This document shows positions 8,687-16,426 of a DNA stretch of 32,125 nucleotides, one piece after another (positions within the stretch are counted from its first letter, which is position 1; each line of letters opens with the position of its first letter). This stretch comes from Achromobacter ruhlandii (GTDB taxonomy: Bacteria; Pseudomonadota; Gammaproteobacteria; Burkholderiales; Burkholderiaceae_B). Made by a program: the position numbers and the translations under genes. Under the pieces are notes generated by a model. It was not told the DNA's origin and did not search any database. It saw nothing but the letters and a program-made list of their open reading frames with translations. Location of the stretch: positions 1 to 32,125 of the forward strand of contig NZ_CADIJL010000046.1 of NCBI RefSeq assembly GCF_902859695.1, written 5' to 3'.

Positions 8687-9235
8687 ATGCCGCAACCCGC
8701 CGCCCCCACCATCCTGATCCGCGACAGCGTGGATGCCGATCTGCCCGCCATCAAGGCCATCTACGCGCACCATGTGGAGCACGGCACCGCGTCGTTCGAA
8801 CTGGAACCGCCATCAATCCACGAGATGCGCCAGCGACGCGCCGGGGTGCTGGAAAAAGACATGCCCTACCTGGTGGCCGAGATCAACGGCGAAGTGGTGG
8901 GCTACGCCTACGTCACCCCCTACCGCCCGCGCCCGGCCTACCGCCACACGGTCGAGGATTCGGTCTACGTCAAGGCCGGCCGCGCCGGCCTGGGCATCGG
9001 CGGCAGGCTGCTGGCCAGCCTGGTCGAACGCTGCACCGCGGCCGGCTGGCGCCAGATGCTGGCGGTGGTGGGCGACAGCCGCAATGCCGCCTCGCTGGCG
9101 GTGCATGCGCGCCAGGGCTTTCACCCGGTGGGCACGCTGCGTTCGGTGGGCCATAAGCATGGCGAATGGCGTGACACCGTGCTGATGCAGCGCGCCTTGG
9201 GCGAGGGCGACAGCACGCCGCCGCAACGCCCATGA
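8687..9235 (+). CDS. GNAT-family N-acetyltransferase, phosphinothricin/methionine-sulfoximine acetyltransferase type
   Basis: The 182-residue protein starts at the ATG at 8687. An upstream in-frame ATG at 8618 falls inside the operator repeats and is unlikely. It matches the PAT/Bar/YncA (MddA) branch of GNAT enzymes. The landmarks are VEHGTASFE (~30-39), PYRPRPAYRHTVEDSVYV (~78-95, with the catalytic-region Glu), the acetyl-CoA loop GRAGLGIGGRLL (98-109), GDSRNAASLAVH, and GFHPVGTLRSVGHKHGEWRDTVLMQR. These enzymes N-acetylate glutamate-like analogues such as phosphinothricin, methionine sulfoximine or methionine sulfone. The true substrate here is not determined. Its stop overlaps the MFS start (ATGA), so the two proteins are made together, and a LysR regulator is divergent from it. 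Confidence 0.92.
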   Translation: MPQPAAPTILIRDSVDADLPAIKAIYAHHVEHGTASFELEPPSIHEMRQRRAGVLEKDMPYLVAEINGEVVGYAYVTPYRPRPAYRHTVEDSVYVKAGRAGLGIGGRLLASLVERCTAAGWRQMLAVVGDSRNAASLAVHARQGFHPVGTLRSVGHKHGEWRDTVLMQRALGEGDSTPPQRP

Positions 9236-10413
9236 TCCCGCCGCGCGCGGTGGTCTGCCTGGGGCTGACGCAACTGGTCGGCTGGGGCGTCACCTTCTAC
9301 CTGATCGGCGCGCTGGGGCCGGACATGGCCGCCGACCTGGGCTGGGACCCGGCCACCCTCTACGGCGGCTTCTCCTGCGCCATCGTGGTCATGGCGCTGG
9401 TGTCGCCGCTGGCCGGCCGCGCGGTCGACCGATGGGGCGGACATCGGGTCATGCCCGCCGGCGCCACGCTGGCGGCGGCGGGCTGCGTCGCGCTGGCCGC
9501 CGCGCACGGCCTGCCTGCCTATTTCGCCGCCTGGACGCTGCTCGGTGTGGGCATGCGGCTATGTCTGTACGACGCCGCATTCGCCTCGCTGGCGCGCGCC
9601 GCCGGCCCCACGGCGCGGCGGCCGATGTCGCAGATCACGCTGTTCGGCGGGCTCGCATCGACCGTCATGTGGCCGGTGGGCCATGCGCTGTCGGGCTGGC
9701 TGGGCTGGCGCGGCGCCGTGCTGGCCTACGGGGCGCTGGCATTGGCGACCGTGCCCCTCTACCTGGCGCTGCCGCGCGCACGCTACGCCGCGCCGGTCCA
9801 GGCCGCCGGCCAGGGTGGCGCGGGCCTGACGCGCAACGCATCCGAGCGGCGCCTGGCCGGCCTGCTGTACGCGGTGATCGCCATGCTCACCAATTTCCTG
9901 GCGGCCGGCAATGCCGCCCACCTGATCCCGCTACTGGCGGGCCTGGGGCTGACCAAGGCGCTGGCGGTCAATGTCGCCGCGTTGTGGGGCGTGGGCCAGT
10001 TCGCCTCGCGGCTGGCCGACGTCGCGCTGGGGTCGCGCCTGCATCCCTTGACCCTGACCCTGGCGGTGGCCGCCCTGATGCCGCTGGGTTTCGTGCTGGC
10101 GCTGCTGTCCGGTGGTCACCTCGTCGCCTTGGCCGCCTACGCCTTGCTCTACGGCGCCTGCAATGGCCTGCTGACCATCGCGCGCGGCACGCTGCCGCTG
10201 GCGTTGTTCGACTTCCGCAGCTATGGCGCACTGGTCGGCGCCCTGCTGATCCCCAGCTTCCTGTTGACCGCCGCCGCGCCCGTGGCCTACGCCTACGTGG
10301 TCGAACGGCACGGGTCGCACGCCGCGATGGGCATATCGGCGGGACTGGCTACCGCCATCCTGGTCGCGGCGCTGGCGTTGCGATGGCACTTCATCGCCCG
10401 GACGCGGGGCTGA
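9232..10413 (+). CDS. MFS transporter
   Basis: Integral membrane protein of 393 residues with about twelve hydrophobic segments. A loop 2-3 motif (GRAVDRWGGHRVMPAG, residues ~63-78) is typical of the major facilitator superfamily. The start ATG overlaps the stop of the upstream acetyltransferase (ATGA at 9232-9235), a mark of translational coupling. It resembles bacterial MFS proteins that export small molecules or take up carboxylates. Next to an N-acetyltransferase it may export an acetylated or toxic amino-acid analogue; this is inference from context. Downstream it converges on the EAL gene with a gap of only 14 bp, without a clear terminator. Confidence 0.9.
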   Translation: MIPPRAVVCLGLTQLVGWGVTFYLIGALGPDMAADLGWDPATLYGGFSCAIVVMALVSPLAGRAVDRWGGHRVMPAGATLAAAGCVALAAAHGLPAYFAAWTLLGVGMRLCLYDAAFASLARAAGPTARRPMSQITLFGGLASTVMWPVGHALSGWLGWRGAVLAYGALALATVPLYLALPRARYAAPVQAAGQGGAGLTRNASERRLAGLLYAVIAMLTNFLAAGNAAHLIPLLAGLGLTKALAVNVAALWGVGQFASRLADVALGSRLHPLTLTLAVAALMPLGFVLALLSGGHLVALAAYALLYGACNGLLTIARGTLPLALFDFRSYGALVGALLIPSFLLTAAAPVAYAYVVERHGSHAAMGISAGLATAILVAALALRWHFIARTRG

Positions 10414-10427
10414 AAGGCGCGCCGCCG

Positions 10428-12008
10428 TCACGCAGCGCCGGCCGGCGCCGGGTGTTCGCGGCCTCGCGCCATGTCGACGCGGCGCCAGCGCTGCTCGGCG
10501 AGCGCGGCGGCCAGTTCATCGCCCGTGCCGGGCCGGAAAAACAGGAAGCCCTGCAGCAGGTCGCAACCGGCTTCGCGCGCGGCGCGGCAATGCGCCTCGG
10601 TCTCGATGCCCTGGGCCACGGTGACGATGTCCAGGTCGCGCGCCAGCTGACAGATCGAGGTCATCACCTTCTGCGCCTCCGCCTGGCGCGCGGCGCTCCA
10701 GACGATGGACTTGTCCAGCTTCAAGCCGGTCAGGGGCAGCGTCGACAACCATTCGAGGTTGTTGTAGCCCTTGCCAAAATCATCCAGCCAGACCTGGATG
10801 CCTCGACCGGTGAAAGCTTCCAGCGTTGAACGGATATCGGCGGATCCCGCGTGCAGGGCCGCTTCTTCGGTGAGCTCGATGCGGATGTCGCCCGACGCCA
10901 GGCCGCACGCGGCGATACCGCGCAGGACTGTGCCGACGACATCGCGGCGCGCAAAGCTCTGCGGCGAGATATTGAGATTCACCGCCAGCGCCGCCCCTTG
11001 CGCCGCCTGCCGCCAGCGCGCCTGGTCACGGGCAATGGTCTGCAGGCTCCAGCTGATGAGGGCCTGCGCCGCCTCGGGGGCGGCTGCTTCGCGCAACAAG
11101 CCATCGATGCCCATCGTCTCGCCCCCGGCCGCACGCCATCGCAACAGCGCTTCGGCGCCGACGATTTCCAGATCCGCGGCGGTGACGATAGGCTGGTAGT
11201 GGAACCGCAGGCGGTCGCCCTGGATCGCGGCCAGCAGCGGCGACACGGCGCCTTCCTTGCGGATCACCGTGGGTTCGTGGCTCGCGCCGCTGCCATCCTG
11301 GACCAGCGTGGCCGAGAACGCATAGCCCTTGCCGCGCAGGCTGCGTATTGGAATGGCCATGCCGGCGGCAACGCCCTTGCGCTTGAGGCGGCTGATGACC
11401 AGGTCCAGCGCGCGGCCATTGCCGGCAATGTCGAGGCCGGCGGCGGCGAAGCCCGCGCGGCGGATGACGCGCTCGGGATGGTCGTGCATGCCCTTGAGCA
11501 CCGCGCGTTCCATGGGCGTGAGATTGACGGCCGCCCCGCCGGGCGAGACCAGCGTCCATTCGTTGTCGCACAGCCGCCAGCTTTGTTCCGCCGCGGCGGG
11601 CTCGGCCGCCACGTCCGGCCGGCGCGGCGTGGAGGCCACGGGCGGCTGGCACAAGGTCAGCTTGCGCTGCGCCGACTGGATCGCCGCCGCCACTTCGCTG
11701 TAGCTGATGTTCGCGTCATAGCAACTATCCGCGCCGGCCAGCAGTGCGTTGATCCGCATCGCGGGGCTTTCGATGTGGCGGATGGCGATGATGGTCGAGT
11801 GGGCGAAGCGCGCGCGCAGTTGGCCGATCGTGATGTCCAGGTCGCGCGGCAGGCACAGATGCACCTGGATTTCCCCGGCATGGCGCGCCGGCGCCGGTTC
11901 CTGGAGCGATACGGGATTCAGGACGAAACCGATCTGCTGGAGCGAATCGGAGATGCCCTGCTTGGCGAATTCGTTATCGAAAATAAGGATGATGCGCGAC
12001 CGATTCAT
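10428..12008 (-). CDS. Degenerate receiver - winged helix - EAL domain protein
   Basis: The protein has 526 residues from the ATG at 12008 (MNRSRIILIF); an upstream in-frame start at 12041 would add 11. Residues ~5-112 look like a response-regulator receiver without the phospho-acceptor Asp (the strand reads IQVHLCLP) and without the conserved Lys (GADSCYDAN). Residues ~145-235 match the OmpR/PhoB winged helix (WTLVSPGGAAVNLTPMERAV through IRSLRGKGYAF). Residues ~262-505 are an EAL domain: YQPI, EALLRW (E286), NISP, ELTE (E378), LDDFGKGY (D409/D410), KLDK (K430). The normally invariant Glu of the AEGVET motif is Gln466 (VAQGIET), the position of the catalytic base in characterised c-di-GMP phosphodiesterases. 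It may therefore bind c-di-GMP rather than cleave it and act as a transcription factor. Function is inferred. Confidence 0.88.
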   Translation of the reverse strand: MNRSRIILIFDNEFAKQGISDSLQQIGFVLNPVSLQEPAPARHAGEIQVHLCLPRDLDITIGQLRARFAHSTIIAIRHIESPAMRINALLAGADSCYDANISYSEVAAAIQSAQRKLTLCQPPVASTPRRPDVAAEPAAAEQSWRLCDNEWTLVSPGGAAVNLTPMERAVLKGMHDHPERVIRRAGFAAAGLDIAGNGRALDLVISRLKRKGVAAGMAIPIRSLRGKGYAFSATLVQDGSGASHEPTVIRKEGAVSPLLAAIQGDRLRFHYQPIVTAADLEIVGAEALLRWRAAGGETMGIDGLLREAAAPEAAQALISWSLQTIARDQARWRQAAQGAALAVNLNISPQSFARRDVVGTVLRGIAACGLASGDIRIELTEEAALHAGSADIRSTLEAFTGRGIQVWLDDFGKGYNNLEWLSTLPLTGLKLDKSIVWSAARQAEAQKVMTSICQLARDLDIVTVAQGIETEAHCRAAREAGCDLLQGFLFFRPGTGDELAAALAEQRWRRVDMARGREHPAPAGAA

Positions 12009-12346
12009 GATGATTGAGCCCTGGATAAATACGCATTCCATCGAACGGTATTGAAATGTTTTTTTTCATCTCCATACCTGGAACAGGGTCGCAAAAAAAG
12101 GGCGCTCAATCCTTCCTGGTGCCGCGTAAAGTCGAAAATCATTGAATTCTATTCATTTAAAAATGAATGGAATTCAATATATCGAAATAAAATTCGCCGA
12201 TGAGTGAAACGTAGCGACATGCGCGCGGCTACGGTGCCGGCGCAATCCGACGCTATTGCGGCGCGAGCCGGCAACGCGCCGCGGCGGGCCGCCGGGCGCT
12301 TTCCGAAGCGGGGGTCGTTGTAGGAGGGGTGTCGCGGGCGGTCGGC
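12009..12346. other. AT-rich intergenic region upstream of the EAL gene
   Basis: The 338 bp between queC and the EAL gene (both minus strand) carry the most AT-rich stretch in the window, about 12040-12200. It includes an eight-T run (about 12060-12067) and the 38-bp palindrome at 12141-12178. The queC-proximal half (12200-12346) is ordinary GC-rich sequence. I see no open frame with a good start. Confidence 0.6.
12141..12178. repeat. 38-bp near-perfect AT-rich palindrome (candidate operator)
   Basis: Arms of 18 bp, ATTGAATTCTATTCATTT (12141-12158) and its complement at 12161-12178, differ at one position and are separated by two bases. It lies about 135 bp upstream of the EAL gene start. 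There is no GC stem and no one-sided T-tract, so it is not a normal terminator. A binding site for a dimeric or multimeric regulator, possibly the adjacent winged-helix EAL protein, is the simplest reading. Confidence 0.7.
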
Positions 12347-13060
12347 TCAAGCCGCGCCCTGAGCCTGCCATTTGTCCCAGCCGGCGCGGCGCAGCTTGCA
12401 GGCCGGGCATTCGCCGCAGCCATAGCCCCAGGCATGGCGCGCGCCGCGCTCGCCCAGGTAACAGGTGTGGCTTTCCTCGACGATGGTCTCGACCAAAGCG
12501 TCGCCGCCCAACTGCTTTGCCAGCGCCCAGGTTTCCGACTTGTCGATCCACATCAGCGGCGTCTCGATGGTGACGCGGCTGCCCAGCCCCAACCCCAGCG
12601 CCACCTGCTGCGCCTTGATGGTGTCGTCGCGGCAATCGGGATAGCCCGAGAAATCGGTTTCGCACATGCCGCCCACCAGCACGTCCAGTTGGCGCCGGTA
12701 GCCCAGGGCGGCGGCCAGCGTCAGGAACAGCAGGTTGCGTCCCGGCACGAAGGTGTTGGGCAGGCCGTTTTCCTGCATCTCGATGGCGCGGTCGCTGGTC
12801 ATGGCCGTGTCGCCCACCTGGCCCAGCACCTTCAGGTCCAGCAGATGGTCTTCGCCCAGGCGCGGCGCCCATTGCGGAAAGCGCGCGCGGATCTCGCGCA
12901 GCACATTCAGGCGCGCATCCAGCTCGATGCGGTGGCGCTGGCCATAGTCGAACGCCACGGTCTCCACATGGGCATAGCGGTCCAGCGCCCAGGCCAGGCA
13001 GGTGGTGGAATCCTGTCCGCCCGAAAACAGCACGAGCGCGCGACGTTGGTGGTTCAGCAT
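12347..13060 (-). CDS. queC: 7-cyano-7-deazaguanine synthase
   Basis: The 237-residue enzyme from the ATG at 13060 (MLNHQRRALVLFSGG) converts 7-carboxy-7-deazaguanine to preQ0 with ATP and ammonia in queuosine synthesis. The N-terminal P-loop of the PP-loop ATPase family is LFSGGQDSTTCLAWAL, with DYGQRH, the conserved VPGRNLLFLTLAAAL, and the C-terminal zinc cysteines in SHTCYLG...GYGCGECPACKLR. The only in-frame start upstream is a TTG at 13078, which I did not use. The ATG is preceded by a C-run and has no obvious Shine-Dalgarno. It is divergent from ppc. I looked for a preQ1 riboswitch in the ~100 bp upstream and did not find one. Confidence 0.96.
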   Translation of the reverse strand: MLNHQRRALVLFSGGQDSTTCLAWALDRYAHVETVAFDYGQRHRIELDARLNVLREIRARFPQWAPRLGEDHLLDLKVLGQVGDTAMTSDRAIEMQENGLPNTFVPGRNLLFLTLAAALGYRRQLDVLVGGMCETDFSGYPDCRDDTIKAQQVALGLGLGSRVTIETPLMWIDKSETWALAKQLGGDALVETIVEESHTCYLGERGARHAWGYGCGECPACKLRRAGWDKWQAQGAA

Positions 13061-13231
13061 AAAAGGGGGGTTCTGCAAAGACTAAGGGATAGAGCCAGAC
13101 TTTACCGCAGCCAGCCGTCTTTCCCGTAAGGAAGCCTGCGTAAAATCGGTGACGTTTTCGTTTGTGGTTCACCCGTAGCGCGCATCACCCCACCCTCCCC
13201 TTTTCCAGCAGCCCGACGGATCTCCCGCCCG

Positions 13232-16078
13232 ATGAATGCCAGCCGCCCGCAGTCCGATTCAGCAGAACCCTTGCGTCACGATATCCGGCTGTTAGGCCGA
13301 TTGCTGGGCGAAGTCATCGCCGAATGCGAAGGCAAGCGCGTCTTCGACACCATCGAGACCCTGCGCCGCACCGCCGTCAAATTCCGCCGCGAAGGCAACG
13401 CCGCCGACGGCAAGCTGCTGGAGCAGCGCGTCAAGCACCTGCAGGGCAGCGACCCCAACTCGGTGGCGCGCGCCTTCAGCTACTTCCTGCACCTGTCCAA
13501 CATCGCCGAGGACCGCGACCAGAACCGCAGCCAGCGCGCCCGCGCCCTGGCCGGCGATGCGCCCGCGCGCGGCAGCCTGCGCGACGCGGTGCAGACCCTG
13601 GGCCGCCATGGCGTGACGCCCGCGCGCATCCGCCGCCTGCTGGCCGACGCCTGCGTCATGCCGGTGCTGACCGCCCACCCCACCGAAGTGCAGCGCAAGA
13701 GCACGCTGGACGTGCATCGCGAGATCGCGGCCGCGCTGGTCCAGCGCGACAACCCGCTGACGCCGGAAGAACTGGCCGAACTCGACGCCGCATTGCTCGG
13801 CCGCGTGGCCACGCTGTGGCAGACCCGCATGCTGCGCTACACCCGCCTGACGGTGGCCGACGAGATCGAGAACGCGCTGTCGTACTACCGCAGCACCTTC
13901 CTGCAGGTCATCCCGCGCGTCTACGGCGACCTGTCCAAGCTGCTCAACCGCGACGCCAAGCCGTTCGGCGCGCCCCCGCCGCCGCTGGAGCCGTTCCTGC
14001 GCATGGGCAGCTGGATCGGCGGCGACCGCGACGGCAACCCGAACGTGGATGCCGGCACGCTGGAGCGCGCGCTGCTGCGCCAGGCCACCGTGCTGTTCGA
14101 GCACTACCTGCAGGAAGTGCACGCGCTGGGCGCCGAGCTGTCCATCACCACGCTGCTGATCGCGGTCGACCCGGCCTTGCTGGCGCTGGCCGAGCACAGC
14201 GGCGACGACTCGCCGCATCGCAGCGACGAGCCCTACCGGCGCGCGCTGGTCGGCGTCTACGCGCGCCTGGCCGCCACCGCGCTGCGCCTGACCGGACAGG
14301 ACCTGGCGCGCCGCAGCACCGTCGCGGCACAACCCTACGGCACGCCGCAGGAACTGTCGGCGGACCTGGCCGTCATCGCGGCGTCGCTGTCCGCGCACCA
14401 TGGCGCGCCCATCGGCAAGTTGCGCCTGGCGGGGCTGCAACAAGCGGTCGAGGTCTTCGGCTTCCATCTCGCCACGGTCGACCTGCGGCAGAGCTCAGAC
14501 GTGCACGAGCGCGCGCTGGCCGAGCTGTTCAGCCGCGCCGGCGCCACCCGTGACGGCCAGCCGCTGGACTACCTGGCGCTGGACGAAGACGCGCGCGTGG
14601 CCCTGCTGCGCGCCGAACTGGCGCAGGCGCGGCCGCTGGCCTCGCCCTGGATCGCCTACAGCGAAGACACCACGCGCGAACTGGCGGTGCTGCGCGCGGC
14701 CGCCGCCGGCCGCCAGCGCTATGGCAAGCAGGCCGTGCGCCAGACCATCGTCTCGCACACCGAAACGCTCAGCGACCTGCTGGAAGTGATGGTGCTGCAA
14801 AAGGAAGCGGGCCTGATCGCGCCCGCCGGCCAGGACATCCCGCCGGAAGACGGCCTCATGGTGGTGCCGCTGTTCGAGACCATCCCCGACCTGCAGCGCG
14901 GCGCCGACATCATGGCCGCCTGGCTCGACCTGCCCGAGATCCGCGAGCGCGTGAAGCGCGCCCAGAATGGCGCCCAGGAAGTCATGCTGGGCTACTCGGA
15001 CAGCAACAAGGACGGCGGCTTTCTCACCTCCAACTGGTCGCTCTACCAGGCCGAACGCGCGCTGGTGGACGTCTTCTCCAGCCGCCACGTGCGCCTGCGC
15101 CTGTTCCATGGCCGCGGCGGCTCGGTGGGCCGGGGCGGCGGCTCCAGCTTTGACGCCATCCTGGCGCAGCCGCCGGGCACGGTGGCCGGCCAGATCCGCC
15201 TGACCGAACAGGGCGAAGTCATCCAGAGCAAATACAAGGACGCCGAGGTCGGCCGCTGGCACCTGGAGCTGCTGGTCGCCGCCACGCTCGAATCCAGCCT
15301 GGCGCCGCGCGCCGAGGCCACCAGCGCGGAAGACGCGCACATGGCGCAGCACGGCCCGGCCATGTCGTTCATGTCCGAGACCGCGCAGCGCAGCTACCGC
15401 GGCCTGGTGTATGACACGCCGCGCTTTGCCGAATACTTCTTCGCCGCCACCCCCATCGCCGAGATCGCCGGGCTGAACATCGGCTCGCGCCCCGCCTCGC
15501 GCAAGAAGGGCCAGCGCATCGAAGACCTGCGCGCCATTCCCTGGGGCTTTTCCTGGGCCCAATGCCGCCTGATGCTGACCGGCTGGTACGGCATGGGCTC
15601 GGCCATCGAGGCCTATCTGGAGACCGGCGCGCCGGGAGCGCCGCGCTCGCGGCGCGGCCGCCTGGCGCAACTGCGCGAGATGGCGCGGGACTGGCCGGCC
15701 TTCCGCACCCTGCTGTCCAACATGGAGATGGTGCTGACCAAGTCCGACCTGGCCATCGCCGCGCGCTATGCGCAGCTGGTGCCGCAGCGCGCGCTGCGCG
15801 AGAAGATCTTCGGCATGATCAGCGCTGAACACGCCCGCACCCTGGCCATGCTCAAGCTGCTGACCCGGCGCGAGCTGCTGGCCGACAACCCCGCGCTGCA
15901 GGCCTCGCTGCGCGAGCGCTTCGCTTACATCGACCCGCTCAACTACCTGCAGGTCGACCTGATCCGCCGCCACCGCGCCGCGCAGAAGTCGCCCGCCGCC
16001 GAGGCCGACGAACGCGTGCAACGCGCGATCCACCTGACCATCAACGGCATCGCCGCCGGGTTGCGCAACTCGGGGTGA
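13232..16078 (+). CDS. ppc: Phosphoenolpyruvate carboxylase
   Basis: The 948-residue anaplerotic enzyme makes oxaloacetate from phosphoenolpyruvate and bicarbonate in the cytoplasm. Catalytic motifs are intact: LTAHPTEVQRKS (catalytic His), IGGDRDGNPNV, VMLGYSDSNKDGG, the FHGRGGSVGRGGG loop, NIGSRPASRK, IPWGFSWAQCRLMLTGWYG, and the C-terminal TINGIAAGLRNSG that helps bind the allosteric aspartate. The length is slightly above the ~880-930 usual in proteobacteria, mostly from surface loops. The start ATG at 13232 has no strong ribosome site. It is divergent from queC with about 170 bp between them; a weak -10 candidate (TAAAAT, 13141-13146) lies there. No terminator with a T-tract follows the stop. 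Confidence 0.97.
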   Translation: MNASRPQSDSAEPLRHDIRLLGRLLGEVIAECEGKRVFDTIETLRRTAVKFRREGNAADGKLLEQRVKHLQGSDPNSVARAFSYFLHLSNIAEDRDQNRSQRARALAGDAPARGSLRDAVQTLGRHGVTPARIRRLLADACVMPVLTAHPTEVQRKSTLDVHREIAAALVQRDNPLTPEELAELDAALLGRVATLWQTRMLRYTRLTVADEIENALSYYRSTFLQVIPRVYGDLSKLLNRDAKPFGAPPPPLEPFLRMGSWIGGDRDGNPNVDAGTLERALLRQATVLFEHYLQEVHALGAELSITTLLIAVDPALLALAEHSGDDSPHRSDEPYRRALVGVYARLAATALRLTGQDLARRSTVAAQPYGTPQELSADLAVIAASLSAHHGAPIGKLRLAGLQQAVEVFGFHLATVDLRQSSDVHERALAELFSRAGATRDGQPLDYLALDEDARVALLRAELAQARPLASPWIAYSEDTTRELAVLRAAAAGRQRYGKQAVRQTIVSHTETLSDLLEVMVLQKEAGLIAPAGQDIPPEDGLMVVPLFETIPDLQRGADIMAAWLDLPEIRERVKRAQNGAQEVMLGYSDSNKDGGFLTSNWSLYQAERALVDVFSSRHVRLRLFHGRGGSVGRGGGSSFDAILAQPPGTVAGQIRLTEQGEVIQSKYKDAEVGRWHLELLVAATLESSLAPRAEATSAEDAHMAQHGPAMSFMSETAQRSYRGLVYDTPRFAEYFFAATPIAEIAGLNIGSRPASRKKGQRIEDLRAIPWGFSWAQCRLMLTGWYGMGSAIEAYLETGAPGAPRSRRGRLAQLREMARDWPAFRTLLSNMEMVLTKSDLAIAARYAQLVPQRALREKIFGMISAEHARTLAMLKLLTRRELLADNPALQASLRERFAYIDPLNYLQVDLIRRHRAAQKSPAAEADERVQRAIHLTINGIAAGLRNSG

Positions 16079-16426
16079 GGCAACAGGGCAACGCCGCGCC
16101 CGGGCTTCGGGCTCCGGCGCGCGCTTTGCCCCCATTCCATCGATTCGACCCTCCACGCAGAACGCGACGCGGCCTCGGCAGGCCGCCTTGCGCACGCTCC
16201 GCACTGTCCACCTGACGAACGCCCCAAAACGGCCATTTGTCCACCCCCGGCAACTTTTAGTACTATCTTCGTCAGAAATTCTATATACGCACAAATGTTC
16301 GCATATAGAACACAACGATTTTTCTGGCCCGCGCACAGGAAGACACCGACGGAAGAGACAGATCGCAGTTCCCTGGTTCCGCCTGTGCCGCCCGCCGCGC
16401 GCGCCCCGTAAGGCAAGCGAACCCTC
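16079..16426. other. 348-bp intergenic region with promoter/operator for the 3-hydroxyacyl-CoA dehydrogenase unit
   Basis: The first part downstream of ppc has a GC-rich imperfect hairpin around 16094-16125 without a T-tract. The middle becomes AT-rich. A possible sigma-70 pair is TTGTCC (16237-16242) and TACTAT (16261-16266) with 18-bp spacing, followed directly by the dyad operator at 16278-16311. I see no protein-coding frame. Confidence 0.5.
16278..16311. promoter_or_regulatory. Candidate IclR (PcaR-like) double operator upstream of the dehydrogenase gene
   Basis: Two 15-bp boxes, ATTCTATATACGCAC (16278-16292) and GTTCGCATATAGAAC (16297-16311), are centred 19 bp apart. They form an imperfect dyad: the reverse complement of the first matches the second at 12 of 15 positions. 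The same arrangement (GTTCT-N5-AGAAC twice, 19 bp apart) occurs at 20608-20641. Position and shape suggest control by the IclR regulator encoded at 19722-20504. Confidence 0.6.

Noticed and set aside
13061..13161. preQ1 riboswitch upstream of queC
   Set aside because: I did not find the expected small hairpin followed by an A-rich tail and anti-Shine-Dalgarno pairing; the sequence before the ATG is a C-run and T-run only.
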